64,000 bases of DNA from Ceraceosorus guamensis (lineage: Eukaryota; Basidiomycota; Exobasidiomycetes; Ceraceosorales; Ceraceosoraceae). The stretch lies in contig NW_020290009.1 in NCBI RefSeq assembly GCF_003144195.1, positions 306,060 to 370,059 on the forward strand, given 5' to 3'. Below, one piece after another: positions 34,243 to 43,819 of this stretch. Made by a program: the position numbers and the translations under genes. Within the stretch, counting starts at the first letter, position 1. The number at the start of each line of letters is the position of its first letter. Under the pieces are notes generated by a model. That model made no database searches and had not been told where the DNA came from. It was given only the letters and a program-made list of their open reading frames with translations.

Positions 34243-34403
34243 TGCACGAGGGAGCGAAGCTCACGCGTCGAGGTCGTGCTGAGAGGGGCGAGTGGACCCT
34301 AAGAACAAGGCAGCAAGCCAGTTCAGGCCCAGAAGGCCTGTGCTTGCCTCAGTGTGGTAATCATCGCAACGGCATGTACCATTGTTCGGGATGCCCACCT
34401 TAA
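34243..34403 (+). CDS. Additional tail exon E3 (C-x3-C-x9-C-x2-C)
   Basis: The acceptor ACTCGACAG ends at 34242. The exon begins TG, giving GTG with a one-base phase donor. About 53 residues follow, with an Arg-Arg pair and the tail CLPQCGNHRNGMYHCSGCPP at the stop. An acceptor/donor junction lies 92 bp upstream at 34150, but no intact signal peptide was found with it. Confidence 0.5.
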
Positions 34404-34761
34404 AGGAGTGAGGAGGCGAAGCGTATGATGGAAGGGGCAGGTGTGACCGGCGTTCGATGCGCGCGCTTCGTCCGCACGACATGATCCTGACTACGAGCGC
34501 TCTTTTTCAACTTGTCCAGCAAAAACTACAAATGGTGAGTTGACTACCCGCGACTCGTGATGGGCCACTTCCATTCCCACCATTCTTGCCATACGCATCA
34601 TTCGTTCGCAACTCTGAGAGCCGGACATGACTGCACTGGGCGCGACTGCATGGACTGCGGCCCCCAATGGACACGACGCGCGGAAGAAGGGCGCTCTGGC
34701 TGCAGACTGGTCGCTCGCTCAGACAACTTCTGACATGCTTTTTGTCTTTGGGCAACTTCAG

Positions 34762-34931
34762 ATGGAGATGATCAGCTCAGTGCGCGCGAGATCATGTTGG
34801 AACCAAGATTAATGATGAGAGTGTCCACCAGCAACCCCGAGAAGTGGTGTCACCCACAGTGCAGGCACGCAGACAACAGGACCAAATACGATTGCAACGG
34901 CTGTCCGTGCGCCAACTGTGGCAAACCTTAG
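34762..34931 (+). CDS. Additional tail exon E4 (C-x3-C-x10-C-x2-C)
   Basis: The acceptor ACTTCAG ends at 34761 and the exon begins AT, giving GAT. DGDDQLSAR matches DGKDQLSPR of copy F, so the two exons are clear paralogs. The tail WCHPQCRHADNRTKYDCNGC is followed by PCANCGKP, adding an extra C-x2-C. A donor-bearing segment (CAAATG|GTGAGT at 34535) lies upstream, resembling the 3' end of the copy F signal exon (GAATG|GTGAGT), but its hydrophobic core is weak. Confidence 0.5.
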
Positions 34932-36449
34932 GTCTGACTGGACGAGTGGCTGTCAAGCTCACGACACTCGCGCGTTGCGCAATCTTCTCGGGGAACCTTG
35001 ACTCCATCTTGAAACTTCACGCGCGTCATTTACCATCCATCCACCTCGTCTGCTTGCCTACTCCTCCGCTCTGTCCTCGCTCTCCCAAACCCACATTACA
35101 CCTCCACCCCAAAGCCGTTTCCAGAAAGCCACGCCCAAAAGCCACCCGCCATGCCTTCCCTACCTCTCCAACCGATCTCGAGCAACTTCCTCTCAAATTT
35201 ATGTTTACATCCCTTCATGAAGGAGTGGCGACGTCCCATCTGACACTGTCATTGGTCTGGCCTTGTGTGCGCAAGGCCTAATGAAGACGAGCTCGATGTA
35301 ATGCGCTGAAGACAAGCTCATGCACTGGCAGGTGAAGCATGACGAGATTCAGATGGTTGCAGCTCACGAGTCAAGTCACAACCCATTCACGTTTGATCGA
35401 GGCCGCCGTGCAGCTGCGTAATTCACGATTCTTGACTTGAACGTCCAAATCATGCCAGCTACCTTAAGCCACGTGACGCCGCGTCAGATCAAATCAAAAC
35501 AAGCCGCAACCGTGCACGCATATACACACGGACGACTTTCAGGTTCATCTCTTGCTTTCGATCGACGTAAAGCATTTGGAGGAGCTTTTGAAACCTTTGG
35601 TGGTTTCAACGATGGCTGGCGGTACATTCACGATTGCTCAGATTAAGGGTTGCGACTAAGTCACTCTGGGACGAGGTAGCGCGCCTGCCACTCCGGTCCA
35701 AAGGCACGCTTGGTGCATCGACGTGCAAGACAAAATGGAGGGGACAGCTGCTGGAGCTTACGTGTACGATGAGCAAAGAGGCGTCGGACATCGCAGCCTC
35801 AAGATCGGATGCGTCGAGCAGGGCCCACAGCGAGTCCGACTTAGAGATACGCGTGCATCGCTTTGAGAGTCACGGATGCTTGACGCTCGATTCGCGAGGC
35901 GCTCCCATCACCTGCCCCTCCATCCAGCCCCATCAGCGAGGCTAGTGGTACTTGCGCCCTTGCTGAACGAGTCTGCGCAGCACCTCCGATACGAGATATC
36001 AACACTCGGAATGGCGGGCGCCGCGAGTCCCAAGTTGATGCTGGCCATGAGGCGCAGTCTCGAACACAACGGCTGGACCTGCGATACGCACTTCCAGCAT
36101 ACACCGGTACGCTGTAATTAGTCGACTTCATGCGAAGGCGCAATCAGCTCTACTTGGTGACGCTGGGCCTGCATTTGGTTCACTCTGTCCAAACCAGCTC
36201 AAAAATGAGCGCTGCGCTACAACCGCAGACAGTAAGACAAGTAACACACTTACCTCGGCGGCAGAAGGCGAACGCACGCAGCCAGTCACGGGCTGGTAGG
36301 TCCCGCAGTGAGCGCAGACAAGTGTTTACGCCAGCAAAGCAGCACGCAGTGGAAGAAGCAGTAGTAGCGGTGGTTTTGCAGCACGTAGTAGAAGAAGCAG
36401 TGATACCGCTAAATGCGACATGGGTGGCGAGCGACGCAGAATTCGCGCG
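34932..36449. other. Intergenic region upstream of peptide gene F
   Basis: No convincing gene. Cysteine- and leucine-rich frames on the minus strand (36180-36613) come from a low-complexity GCAGTAGAAGA-like stretch and are not supported as genes. Confidence 0.45.
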
Positions 36450-36457
36450 TATAAAAC
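36450..36457 (+). promoter_or_regulatory. TATA box of peptide gene F
   Basis: TATAAAAC, 280 bp upstream of the ATG at 36730, in the same relative position as in genes A, E and H. Confidence 0.5.
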
Positions 36458-36729
36458 CTGGCAATTCCCTCGCTTCGACAGTCTGATACGCTCCACAATC
36501 TCTCGACAGACCAAAACCCAACACACCGACGGAATCTCAGGCGCTACCAAGTCATCAAACATCTTGCCTTGTTGGAGCAAGCACGTCAATCGGTGAGCAT
36601 GAGTAGCGTCCAAATTCTTTTCCGTGTGCTGAGGTTTCTCACAACTTCCTCAATGACAGTCCTGTAGCGCTCTCTCGCCCGTACATCGGATCTGCGATTG
36701 TCAGAGGACACCCATCAGGCCCACACATC

Positions 36730-37195
36730 ATGCTGCTCAAGTCGACCGTCCTGACCTACGCTGGCCTAGTGGTTTGCGTGCTCGCGGGCGTGCTTCAAGT
36801 CGGTGCCACAGCGCAGAATGGTGAGTCGGTCGAGCGCAAGTCGAGATTGCAAACAAAGCTAGCAGCATTGTCGTCCGTGATTCTCGTCCCTGAGAGTCGT
36901 ATGCAGCTCTGAGAGCCGGCCACAAGTGCGCTGACTGCCCGTACACGAAACAAGGCCCCCAATGAGCGCCATGTGCCCAAGTTGCAGGCAGCCTGAGTGT
37001 TGGCTGAGACAATTTCTGACCCCCTCCCTTCTTTGGTTCTGCGCGTCTTGAGATGGAAAAGATCAACTCAGTCCGCGCGCTTCACCATCGGACTCCGACG
37101 AGGGAACGTGGAAGAAGCACGATAAGAAATGGTGTCATCCAGACTGCGACATTCCGGAGCTAAGGCAATACCACGATTGTGTTGGCTGCCCTTGA
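36730..37195 (+). CDS. Small secreted four-Cys peptide precursor (copy F)
   Basis: Two exons, 36730-36820 and 37053-37195, 77 residues. Exon 1 is a signal peptide (MLLKSTVLTYAGLVVCVLAG, then VLQVGATAQ) ending one base into a codon. Exon 2 is exactly 143 nt, as in copies E and G. It starts AT, giving Asp, and contains DGKDQLSPR, a lysine-rich stretch with Lys-Lys immediately before the tail, and KWCHPDCDIPELRQYHDC followed by VGCP and stop (C-x3-C-x10-C-x2-C). The 232-nt intron is long for this window. The signal peptide is closely related to that of copy G on the opposite strand, pointing to an inverted duplication. Function unknown. Confidence 0.75.
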
Positions 37196-38198
37196 ATCAA
37201 TTGTGGGCCCAACTGAGGAATTGCCGACCTTCGATCGCTTGCGATGTCACCTTGTAACTTCGCACTTGATCCTTGGCTACACGTGAGATGATCTCGGGCG
37301 TAGTTCCCCGTACCGTCCGCTCCACCCTCTATCGACACTCCTGTGTGCACATTGCACACATCCATTTCCTAATGCTATGATGCGATCGAAGCTTTACGTG
37401 TTGCCCCACTCGCTCATTTGAGAAGTTGCGCGTCGGCCACCATGGGGCGGGCGATGTTGCTTCTCCGGAAAGACACCTCTGTTCCGAAGCTTTCTTTGAG
37501 TCCACGCGCAACACAGTATGGACGAGAGAACTGCTGCAACGTTAAGGAGTCAATGAGTAATGCGGTAAACACGTTTGGATGCAGGAATGACCACTGAACA
37601 TCCACTACGAGTTCGATCTGGAGACAAGCGCTCGTTGCGGTCGCTTGGACAATTGTGGATGCGGAACAATCTACGATCGACTAGCAGCTAAGATTACCTT
37701 ATTGTGGAGGCAGCTCCACCACTACCAGCGAGGCCAATACTCACTGCACCCCTGCTGAGAGGTTTCTGCGTTGCACCCATGGTTAGAGCAAGAAGCACCG
37801 AGTACCACGCCTGGATTTGCGGCTGTGAAGCCGTGGGAACAATGCCGGTAGCAGAGGGCCCCATTCGAGACAGACCAGCAAATGCTCCCTTCGATGCGCG
37901 AGGAACCTGTGCCCACACGAGAACTGGCAAGGTACCTTGAAACGCAGGGCCGCCGCAGATACGTAAGGTTGATCGAAGGCATGCGGTGCAGCTCGGTCGA
38001 GTCACAGCAATCGCCCTGACTTGTTTCACATTCATTTCTGGCTTGCAAAGCTACGTCAAGGTGTGAAAGCCAGCTAAACGCATCCGTAGGCTCAATTCGG
38101 AGCCCCTCGACCCCCTCGTCCTTTGTTTTGCGTGCGTGGAGCATTACGTGCTGTGACGAAAACCAGAGCGAGCTCGGCGCATGGCACCGAGAGAGGCG
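37196..38198. other. Spacer between convergent peptide genes F and G
   Basis: About 1 kb without a supported gene. A minus-strand frame at 37694-38035 has no recognisable features. A plus-strand stretch near 37630-37660 (CGRLDNCGCG) is faintly tail-like but not in an expected phase. Confidence 0.4.
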
Positions 38199-38533
38199 TC
38201 AATGACCACAACCCGAACAGTCGAGCTGACTCCTAAGCTGCGGAGAATCGCATCCTACGGGACAGTAGCCTCCCAGACTAGTGTCATTCCCATTGTCTGA
38301 GCCACTGTCCTCTCCTTTTTTGATGAGTGCCGCATTGCTGCCTACAAATTGCGAGAATGGAGGAGGTGAGCGAGTTTGGTGAGGAGACGGCGACAGGGCA
38401 TGATGGCAAACGCACCTTGATCTACGTGGTCCCGTGCAGTTTTGGCTCGCGATGTGGCACTGACTTGCAGCGCACCAGCGAGCACACATAGCGCGAGCAC
38501 AGCAAAAATTAAAAGTCTCATCAACTTGAACAT
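38199..38533 (-). CDS. Small secreted four-Cys peptide precursor (copy G)
   Basis: Two exons, 38533-38416 and 38341-38199, 86 residues. The signal peptide MFKLMRLLIFAVLALCVLAG, then ALQVSATS, shares CVLAG-x-LQV-x-AT with copy F. The donor is GTGCGT, one base into a codon. Exon 2 is 143 nt, starts GC (GGC) and ends YCPVGCDSPQLRSQLDC followed by SGCGH and stop (C-x3-C-x10-C-x2-C). An acidic Ser/Asn-rich stretch precedes the tail, and the only dibasic pair is an upstream Lys-Lys. It is the only copy of the family found on the minus strand, and it converges on copy F. Confidence 0.75.
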
Positions 38534-39963
38534 GATGCGTGGGCCCGACGAACGTTCTGTAACGATTGCGGATGTAAAAGGCCGATAGAACAATGCTGTG
38601 GAGCTGTCACTCTGGAAGTGTTGATGGTCGTCAGCACTTGGAAGAAGCGTTGATGCGCTGGTCACGCTCACCTATAGATGCACGTGCTGGGGTGGGTAAG
38701 GTCCTTGATCGCTTGGAGGCAACTGATACCTCGCATCGGCTTGAACTTTGTTCCAGATGTCGATCGAGAGATGGTTAAAAATTGAGACTGAGTGGCGAAA
38801 GGTTGCTACGCTTTATGGACTCTGCGTCGCTTGCCACCCATGTTGTCTGAGGGGTGGTGCCGTACAAGCAATGCTACAGTACGCTGCCCTTCGTGCGGCG
38901 TATCGTATGTCTATGCCTCGCAAGTGTGCAAGCGAAAAGAAGAGCCTGTATTAAATTACTGTGCGCGTGAAATTAATGACCCAAGTCTTGGCTGCGTATG
39001 ATGCCCTGCGTCGCGGTGACAGCACCGCATGCCTGATGGGTATTGTTGTCATTGTCTGCGGATGCCGCCGCAGCGCTGACCTTGAGCTTGAGGCAGCATC
39101 AGGCCACAATGCTACCCAGCTTCGCCAAAGCTTGCGCCTCGTCACACATGTGCAAGCGTATCACGAATCGAGGTGCATCATGCGGACGAGCGTACCGTTG
39201 CAAATTGACTGCGCAAAAGTCGCTTTAGCCGTGCTATCCGGAAAGATGTCTCACGGGAAGCATCAACAACGAGTTGAGAAGGATGAAGAGAGACGGCGTA
39301 AGATTGCTCTTACTTGCCTCCCGATCAGTCTGCTATTTTCAGTCTGCTATTTTCTACACAAGGTAGCAATCCGTCTACTCGTCTCTTGCGCCGGAGGATG
39401 GGCTTGGGGCCGAGACTTTACCTTCGAGCAAACGGAAACCAGACGAGGTGAGAAATATCAGAACGATCAACAGAGATGTAGCTAGCCTACGGACTCACCA
39501 TCAGTAGAACGCAAGTGGGTTGGCATTGGAGTCTGACGGCCACACTGTCCAGTGAAAGGTGGCGGTCTGTGTTCAAAGCACCACCGTCCCTCACGGCAGC
39601 TGCGGACTCGATTGCTGCGGCGTACACCAACCATCAAAGAACATTGTGCTCGGTCTATTCCGCGCAGCGCGGCGTGAAGCCCCATTCGTGTTTGCATAGT
39701 CCCGACACCGTGCATCCCCGAAGTTTTGATGATTGGACGCCCATCCGCGGTAGGAACGCCCATGCGCGGTAGGAACGCCCATCCGCGGTAGGAGCGCCGG
39801 GTGCCTATGTTATTGTGCTAGGCTCTGTGGGGCACTGCTCAAGCTTGTCGCTCTGTGGTTTTGTGCAGACACAAGGAGGCTGAGCAGGGTACATAGATGT
39901 CCGAGCACCTTCTCTGGACGCTCATGCCCAGCTTGGGGAGCGATCCACGAAAGGAGCCATTCC
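38534..39963. other. Intergenic region between peptide genes G and H
   Basis: No supported gene. A frame at 38961-39485 has mixed composition and no signal peptide or domain. It contains the 19-bp tandem repeat at 39738-39794. Confidence 0.45.
39738..39794. repeat. 19-bp tandem repeat, three units
   Basis: Three head-to-tail copies of CGCCCATCCGCGGTAGGAA with two substitutions in total. There are no spacers, so it is a minisatellite and not a CRISPR-type array. Confidence 0.85.
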
Positions 39964-39971
39964 TATAAAAA
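39964..39971 (+). promoter_or_regulatory. TATA box of peptide gene H
   Basis: TATAAAAA, 257 bp upstream of the ATG at 40221. Confidence 0.5.
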
Positions 39972-40220
39972 CGTCGTCCTCCTCGCGTTTTGAATGTCCC
40001 ATCTTTAGAAGAACTCAACAGTCTAGTAACTCAGTGTCCGGCATCAAAGAGACTTTCAGAAGGCAACTTGATTAGGTAAGGATGATCCGGTTGCTGCTAA
40101 AGCCTGCAGTGGTTCCTAGTGGTCAGTGTGCTGACCCTTCCTACGCATCGCAACAGCATCGCATCTCGCGAAGAAACGCAAACACAAAGCAAGCAAAACC
40201 AACGCTACTCACCGGTAACA

Positions 40221-40594
40221 ATGTTCATCAAGACTTCAACTTTGCTCGCCGCGTGCATGGTCTCTTGCACGCTGCTGGCCTCGACTACTGCAGCGGTGGC
40301 GGTCAACAGGATCAGCCTCGATGCTCGTACTGGTGCGTTGAGAAGCAATCGTGAATGTTGTCGAACCACGAGAGCGTGGGCCAATCTGATCTGGTGCGAC
40401 CTACCAACGTGATCAATCTGCTCCGATCCACTTCAGATGCATCCGCGTTCAAGACCACGGGACGTTCGGCTGACGCGGCCCTTGAGCGCCGCCAACTTGG
40501 CAGTACGCCAATTGGCGAAACTAAGTATTGTCCTCCTCAATGCGGTCAACCTGAATTCAAGAAGAATCACGACTGCTCCGCCTGCCCACCGTAG
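40221..40594 (+). CDS. Small secreted four-Cys peptide precursor (copy H, tail H1)
   Basis: Two exons, 40221-40332 and 40437-40594, 89 residues. Exon 1 encodes the signal peptide MFIKTSTLLAACMVSCTLLA, then STTAAVAV, and ends one base into a codon at a GTGCGT donor like that of copy G. Exon 2 starts AT (GAT). An Arg-Arg pair (LERRQLG) lies about 12 residues before the tail KYCPPQCGQPEFKKNHDC, which continues SACPP and stop (C-x3-C-x10-C-x2-C). The MFIKTS start recalls MQVIKT of copy E. A second tail-like exon follows 86 bp downstream. Confidence 0.75.
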
Positions 40595-40680
40595 TCTCTA
40601 CGAACGCTCTTGGTCTATGGGGGATGCGATGAGCATCGCCCGTGACTGATGAGGACGCAACATTCACCTAGGCCGCGCAG

Positions 40681-40799
40681 CGGCTCCGCAATTCGCTGAG
40701 AAAGAGCTCGTGCCGACTGCGATGCAACATGCGATTGCTTGCCCCCATCACGACTGCTCCAAGTGTCCACTCCCCCCTCTCACATCGCGTGACGTTTAG
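40681..40799 (+). CDS. Additional partial tail exon H2
   Basis: The acceptor GCGCAG ends at 40680. The exon starts CG, giving GCG with the shared donor. About 38 residues follow, ending CPHHDCSKCPLPPLTSRDV. The HHDCSKCP segment matches NHDCSACPP of H1 and YHDCVGCP of copy F, but the first C-x3-C is reduced to a single Cys. It is probably an extra or degenerating 3' exon of gene H. Confidence 0.4.
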
Positions 40800-41200
40800 T
40801 TACAAAAGCTGACGCGTGGCGCGGCCATTCCATGAAATGGTCATGCTGGTCTACCACTACTCATGCTGTGTGACACGTCCCCGCGCCCCCGAGAAACGCC
40901 CTTTTTCGGAAGGCAGCACTCAAGCGCTAGCCCTTCAGCTCGTGTGGCAGCGGTGTTTGAAGACTGTCATGACTATTGCAGAGGTGAATTTGACAATAAT
41001 AGTGTACTGTACAACAGATGATGATGTCGATGGATAGCATTTGCGAGCCTCGTCTGGACTTACGCTTGCCGCAACGTGGTAGAGGTGGAGATTTCCCGAT
41101 TTCTCGATGCGAGAAGCCAAGCGCCGAGCCCATTCGAGACTTGGTCCGTACGAGCTGCCTCAAGCTTTCAGAGCGAAGCGCCCTCCCGATGTTCTCAACT
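40800..41200. other. 3' flank between peptide gene H and the receptor gene
   Basis: About 400 bp with no feature recognised. Confidence 0.5.
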
Positions 41201-43819
41201 TTATCTAGCCGTAGAAGGAACCAAAAAATTCCTCACGCGCGAGAGAATGCTCGGGTCGACTGCCTCGCCTGCAGCCTTTTGTCGACGGCGCTTCATCCTC
41301 GATCTAAATTGGCGCTCAACGATTTGGAAGATGATTGCGTCGAAAGCCCCTTGCGCAAAGACGAACCATCGAGAGATGGCTCTCAACGCGCCGTTTGGGT
41401 CTTTAGGTCTATGACCAGGTGCGGGATCCGCAAGATCCGTGATGATGCGGATGATGGAGACGGAGAAGAGGAGACAGTAGGCGGCCGGGTAGAGCAACAT
41501 CAAGACGCTGGCTTGACGATTCAGTGTGCTGCCCAAAGATTCGACGTGGTGCTCGTCGACGGTGCTACTGCTGTTGCTACCAAACGTAGTTCGTCCGCCC
41601 TCGACATCTTGCCGCGCAATACTTCTACGCCACCATCTCGCCGGTGAGGAGCGAGCGCTTGTCTCTTTCGTGTGACGGGATTGCTGGCCCGTTGCTGTAG
41701 CTGGCGTCTTGCCGCCGACGGCCATTCCCCACGTCCAATCGTCTCCAAGCGCTTGCTCGTAATGTGGAGCAGCTGTTTTCTCGCCGTCGGTAGCCTCTTC
41801 AACAAGCCCAGTAGCGATGTTGTCCTCTGCAGCTCCCGTCTTTGCGCCCGAGGCGGCGGCAGAAAGACTCGGGGAGTGGGGCAAGGAAGGCAGGGGTGTG
41901 GGTCCAGAGCTCGTAGGCGGCCGGCTAGTTGCAACAGGCGAAAAAGTGAAATGTCTCAGATGCTCGCGAGGCGCGCTTGTCATGTTGAAGTCCACGACAT
42001 CTCTTCTAGGCCTCATCTTGCCGACTGGCGACCAGGTGTCTTGCCAGGTATCGTCGGCAAAGTCTGCATCCTCGTCTGACTCCAAGTCGCCTGGAGCAGA
42101 GGTGCCCAACCGACGCGACGAATGGGTGACATCCGCAGTGGACGGTCTCTTGTGCAATGCGAGAGCTGGTGGTCTTCGCTTTGAGCCGGTAGACCCTGCA
42201 GTGCTTGGCCGGTGTGGCAGTGTGGGTCTTGCGATTGCGGGTGCGGAGAGAGTGGACGCCCAAGACACGTCGCCGGGTTGGGTGCTAGTGTTGGAAAAAG
42301 CTCCTGACTCTCCAGGCGTCCGTGTCTCAGCAGTCTTGGTGAGCGGTGATGCGATCGTCAGGGGGCTCTCCCCGGCATGACCATCGCGCTCCACTGTAGT
42401 AGTCACTTCTGTACCTCCTCTCCCATCCTCGTGAGCGCGGCAGAAATTGGCGCATTCGACCATCTCAATGTCGTTTTTGCCGAGCAAAGTCACTGCTGGC
42501 ACATCTTCTTCGCCGGAAGCCTTGTAAGAGTCTGGTGTACGGTGCTGACCGCTGACGGTGCTTCCACCTCCAAGTGCCGAAGATGAGGTGGTTGTAGCAG
42601 CGCTTCCTCTTCGAGGGCCTTGCTCAAGGCCGTTTTGGAGAATGCCGTTCGGAGGATGGGAGCCTTTGTGATCTCGTCCCACGAGTTGGGAGGGCGTGCC
42701 AAATGCATTCTCCTCCGCATCGCCAGGATGATGACCTGAGCGTCGGGAGAGTCGCGCCGTCAGCGAGCGCAAGGAGCGCTGCTGACCGTGATCATGAGAC
42801 GAGAGCCGATGTGACATGGAAGAGAAAAGATTCGTCCTCCGCAAGAAGAAGAAGAGATGCGTGTAGAGGATGAGAATGACGACGACGACGAAGCCACGTG
42901 GGACAAAAGTGAAGATGGCGTTGAAGTATCGCCCACCTCGACCGCTGGCAATGTTGCAAAAGCCACCCGCGTTGGAGTAGCCCACGAAACCAAACGCAAA
43001 CCCATTGACGACGAGTCCAATGGCCCAAACGATGGGCCAAAGCCAGACCATGTGTCGCTCCACCGCGAGGGTAAACGCATGCTATGAGGCGGACCGAGGT
43101 GCGGTGTCAGAAATCGAGCGCCAACAGTGCTTCGACTAGGTACTCACCAAGGGCAAGACCAGGATCATGTACGTGATGATCGCAATGGCCAGATTCCACA
43201 GATGCTGAGTGAAGATGGACGATGTGAGGGCGTAGCCGGTAAAGTCGCAATACCGATCAGCCGTGGCGAGGTCACCGCCCGCGAGGCGAAAAGCAGCAGA
43301 CGCGATGAGAACCAGGCTGTGGGAGAGAGTGACATTTCAGCCCGCGCTCTGTTTTGAGGGCGGCTTCGCATCATGACAGGACACTCACCTGCTTATCAGA
43401 TCGCTGGTAGCCAAGCCGAGAATCAGTGAATGTCTCAACTTTCGTGATCGTTTGCTGAAGACATAGGGCAAGATGATTGCTAACGCCCCCAGGAGAGACA
43501 CGACGCAGATGCATAGATCCACGATGGTACCATCCCGTGACACTAGTCCCGCCTCAGCATCCGGCTGAACGAAACCGGATCCATCGATGGCTGAAAAGTT
43601 TTCTGGTCTGACCACCGAACTTGTCCAGCGTCGAGCAAGCCTCATTGCTCCACCTTTGAGCACGTCCTCGTGAGCTGCTAAAGGACGTGCCGAGGTCGAT
43701 GTTGTGCCGAGTCCCTGGCTCAACCACTGGCCCCTCCTCCCTGCTCTTCGTTCTTGCGCGGCCACAGCGCGAATAGACTCCATGGCCCATTCCGTGGCCA
43801 TCTCACCCAGCTGACTCAT
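41201..43819 (-). CDS. Seven-helix (Git3/cAMP-receptor-like) G-protein-coupled receptor
   Basis: Plasma-membrane receptor expected to signal through a heterotrimeric G protein. Exons 43819-43389, 43316-43148 and 43081-41201 give 826 residues. Helix 1 is IVDLCICVVSLLGALAIILP, followed by the basic loop KRSRKLRHSLILGLATSDL. Helix 2 continues across the intron (SSLVLIASAAF); a Cys in DRYCDFTGYA probably pairs with the one near SNAGGFCNIA. Helix 3 is LWNLAIAIITYMILVLPL, helix 4 WLWPIVWAIGLVVNGFAF, helix 5 GFVVVVILILYTHLFFFL, helix 6 ASVLMLLYPAAYCLLFSVSI and helix 7 WFVFAQGAFDAIIFQIVERQ. The loop between helices 5 and 6 exceeds 400 residues and is Ser/Thr-rich. The first ATG in the open frame is at 43819; upstream non-ATG codons stay open. 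The ligand cannot be told, though nutrient or cAMP-type receptors are nearest. Confidence 0.85.

Noticed and set aside
36180-36613. Cys- and Leu-rich minus-strand frames considered as another secreted peptide
   Set aside because: They derive from a low-complexity repeat-like stretch and lack the splice plan of the family.
37694-38035. Minus-strand frame of 113 codons with a hydrophobic stretch between peptide genes F and G
   Set aside because: Not in the two-exon plan of the family and without cysteine tail or recognisable domain.
38961-39485. Plus-strand frame of 174 codons between peptide genes G and H
   Set aside because: Mixed composition, no signal peptide at the start and no tail motif.
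39738-39794. Short tandem repeat considered as a CRISPR-like array
   Set aside because: Units are contiguous with no spacers, and the genome is eukaryotic. It is a minisatellite.
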